7,052 bases of DNA from Verrucomicrobiales bacterium (lineage in GTDB: Bacteria > Verrucomicrobiota > Verrucomicrobiia > Limisphaerales > Palsa-1400): contig JAQGOW010000614.1 of the NCBI GenBank assembly GCA_028293405.1, positions 1-7,052 on the forward strand. Direction: 5' to 3'. Positions 6,001 to 7,052 of the stretch are shown here, piece after piece. The notes beneath the pieces are model-generated. The model did no database searches, was not told where the DNA came from, and saw nothing but the letters and a program-made list of their open reading frames with translations. Numbering within the stretch: the stretch's first letter is position 1; each line of letters begins with the position of its first letter. The translations under genes were made by a program, and so were the position numbers.

Positions 6001-7052
6001 TTAAGCGAGGTTGCGGGTGCGGCGAGTGATCCATTCGATGGTGAGTAGTCCGAGCGCTAAGGCGAGATATGGCCAGCGAGACCAAACCGGTGTTCGGCGA
6101 TATTCGACCATGTTGGGAGATTGAGGTTTCAAATTGGAGAGCAGCTTCTGGCGTCCGGCTGCGTCGGCGGTCAGCGGTTGGCCTCCGGAAATTTCGGCGA
6201 TGCGGTTCATCAGTTCCGGCGCGGCGCGCACGTCGCTCGTTTCGCGGTCGGTCTCTTCGCAGACGAGCATTTGTTTGTCGTCGCCGAGCAATGTGCCGGC
6301 CGCCATTGCGGTGGCAGTCACGACGAAGTTGCCGACCGGCGGTTGTAATTGCGCGAGCCATTGTCCGGTAGTCGCGTCGTATTTGGCTGGAACGCTTTGT
6401 GTGGCGGTGCCATCGCCCATGATCATCAGTGATACAATCGTGTTTTTTGGATTAGCACCGGCGGGCAAACGCAGGTTGACAGTTGAGGTTACTGCCTCGT
6501 CGGGGCGGCAGTAGGTTTTTGCGAGTTGCAACAAGACGGCGTTGTGATGTTGAGCGGCTCTACCGGCAGCAAGCCAGCGGACGGCGTTGATCCAGAAACT
6601 CCGGTAGTAACGCGAATCACAATTACCACTCGAAACTGGTCCGCTTCCATTGCGCGGTTCGCCCCACAGAGTTTCGAAATCTGCACCCCAACCGATTGTT
6701 GTGTCTGAGGTGAAAGCCATGGTGCGACCTTTGCCGACTTCCTGCACCGCGAGAATGACCATGGGCCCAAATTGGTTTTGTTGAGTGGGATGTTGCGCGA
6801 GCACGGTTGCGCCAGGTTTGGCGTGGTCCACATAGTTGAAGCCGTACAGCAACGGAAATTTCTGTTTCCAGATGACTTCATTTTCAGCGGCTGTTTCGCC
6901 GATCTGCATGACGGGATGATCGAGCGCACCGGGTGGAAAGGTGGGCTTGAATGAGTCGGACTTCACATTGACGAACTGTTCCATGGAAACGGGAATCAGT
7001 TTGTCGATGACGGTTTTTTGATAGCCACCGGAACCATACGCCGAAAATCCGC
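6001..7052 (-). CDS. C-terminal part of a BatA/vWA and glutamine-amidotransferase-like membrane protein (start beyond right edge)
   Basis: An open minus-strand frame enters from the right edge (first full codon at 7050-7048) and ends at TAA 6003-6001, giving 349 visible residues. An internal ATG at 6984 is not the start, because the frame continues upstream with recognisable sequence. The fragment opens with GFSAYGSGGYQKTVIDKLIP, the conserved Gly-rich end of the class-I glutamine-amidotransferase-like domain in large vWA proteins. It continues with VGKGRTMAFTSDTTIGWG and YYRSFWINAVRWLA, also typical of that domain. A beta-rich region follows, then AEISGGQPL, and finally a single C-terminal transmembrane helix (PYLALALGLLTIEWI) with a short basic tail. 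Full-length relatives are usually 700-900 residues, with N-terminal BatA-type helices and a vWA domain, and are often encoded near MoxR ATPase and DUF58 genes. Their biochemical role is unsettled, and many lack the amidotransferase catalytic residues; those would lie outside this window. It precedes the metal operon in the same direction but looks functionally separate. Confidence 0.85.
   Translation of the reverse strand, partial: GFSAYGSGGYQKTVIDKLIPVSMEQFVNVKSDSFKPTFPPGALDHPVMQIGETAAENEVIWKQKFPLLYGFNYVDHAKPGATVLAQHPTQQNQFGPMVILAVQEVGKGRTMAFTSDTTIGWGADFETLWGEPRNGSGPVSSGNCDSRYYRSFWINAVRWLAAGRAAQHHNAVLLQLAKTYCRPDEAVTSTVNLRLPAGANPKNTIVSLMIMGDGTATQSVPAKYDATTGQWLAQLQPPVGNFVVTATAMAAGTLLGDDKQMLVCEETDRETSDVRAAPELMNRIAEISGGQPLTADAAGRQKLLSNLKPQSPNMVEYRRTPVWSRWPYLALALGLLTIEWITRRTRNLA

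Noticed and set aside
6001..6984. ATG at 6984 as the start of a complete 327-residue protein.
   Set aside because: The frame continues upstream to the window edge with the conserved GFSAYGSGGY segment, so the gene is N-terminally cut by the window and this Met is internal.

Overview
The window carries five protein-coding genes, all read leftwards on the minus strand, so everything below is in transcription order from the right edge to the left edge. No tRNA, rRNA, CRISPR array or insertion sequence was seen, and there is no gene-free stretch longer than about 120 bases.

(1) 7052-6001: the C-terminal part of a large membrane-anchored protein of the BatA/vWA plus glutamine-amidotransferase-like type; its start lies beyond the right edge. 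(2) 5881-5507: a small exported cysteine-rich protein that I cannot assign to a named family. (3) 5415-4111: an outer-membrane efflux protein of the TolC/CzcC type. (4) 4114-983: a complete heavy-metal-efflux RND pump of the CzcA/CusA family; its start overlaps the stop of gene 3 by four bases. (5) 867 to beyond the left edge: a zinc aminopeptidase-like M28 lipoprotein, missing only its C-terminal end.

Genes 2-4 look like one metal-resistance operon: a small secreted protein, the outer-membrane channel and the inner-membrane pump. The transmembrane-4 signature of the pump (DFGx3DGAx3VEN) is the one reported for divalent-cation exporters (Co, Zn, Cd, Ni), not for Cu/Ag pumps. The periplasmic adaptor (CzcB/CusB, membrane fusion protein) that should complete the tripartite complex is absent: the channel and pump genes overlap directly, a peptidase gene follows the pump, and the vWA-type gene precedes the operon. 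No metal-responsive regulator is visible.

The sequence does not fix the organism. It is a Gram-negative (outer-membrane channel, RND pump, lipoprotein), with moderate to moderately high GC. The BatA/vWA/amidotransferase-like protein is a type common in Verrucomicrobiota and Planctomycetota, and I lean to Verrucomicrobiota; this is inference. The most notable non-coding structure is a cluster of ACAATGC/GCATTGT words around the pump stop codon and the following gap: an 8-bp-arm inverted repeat with the stop codon in its loop, and a perfect 12-bp palindrome about 50 bases further on.
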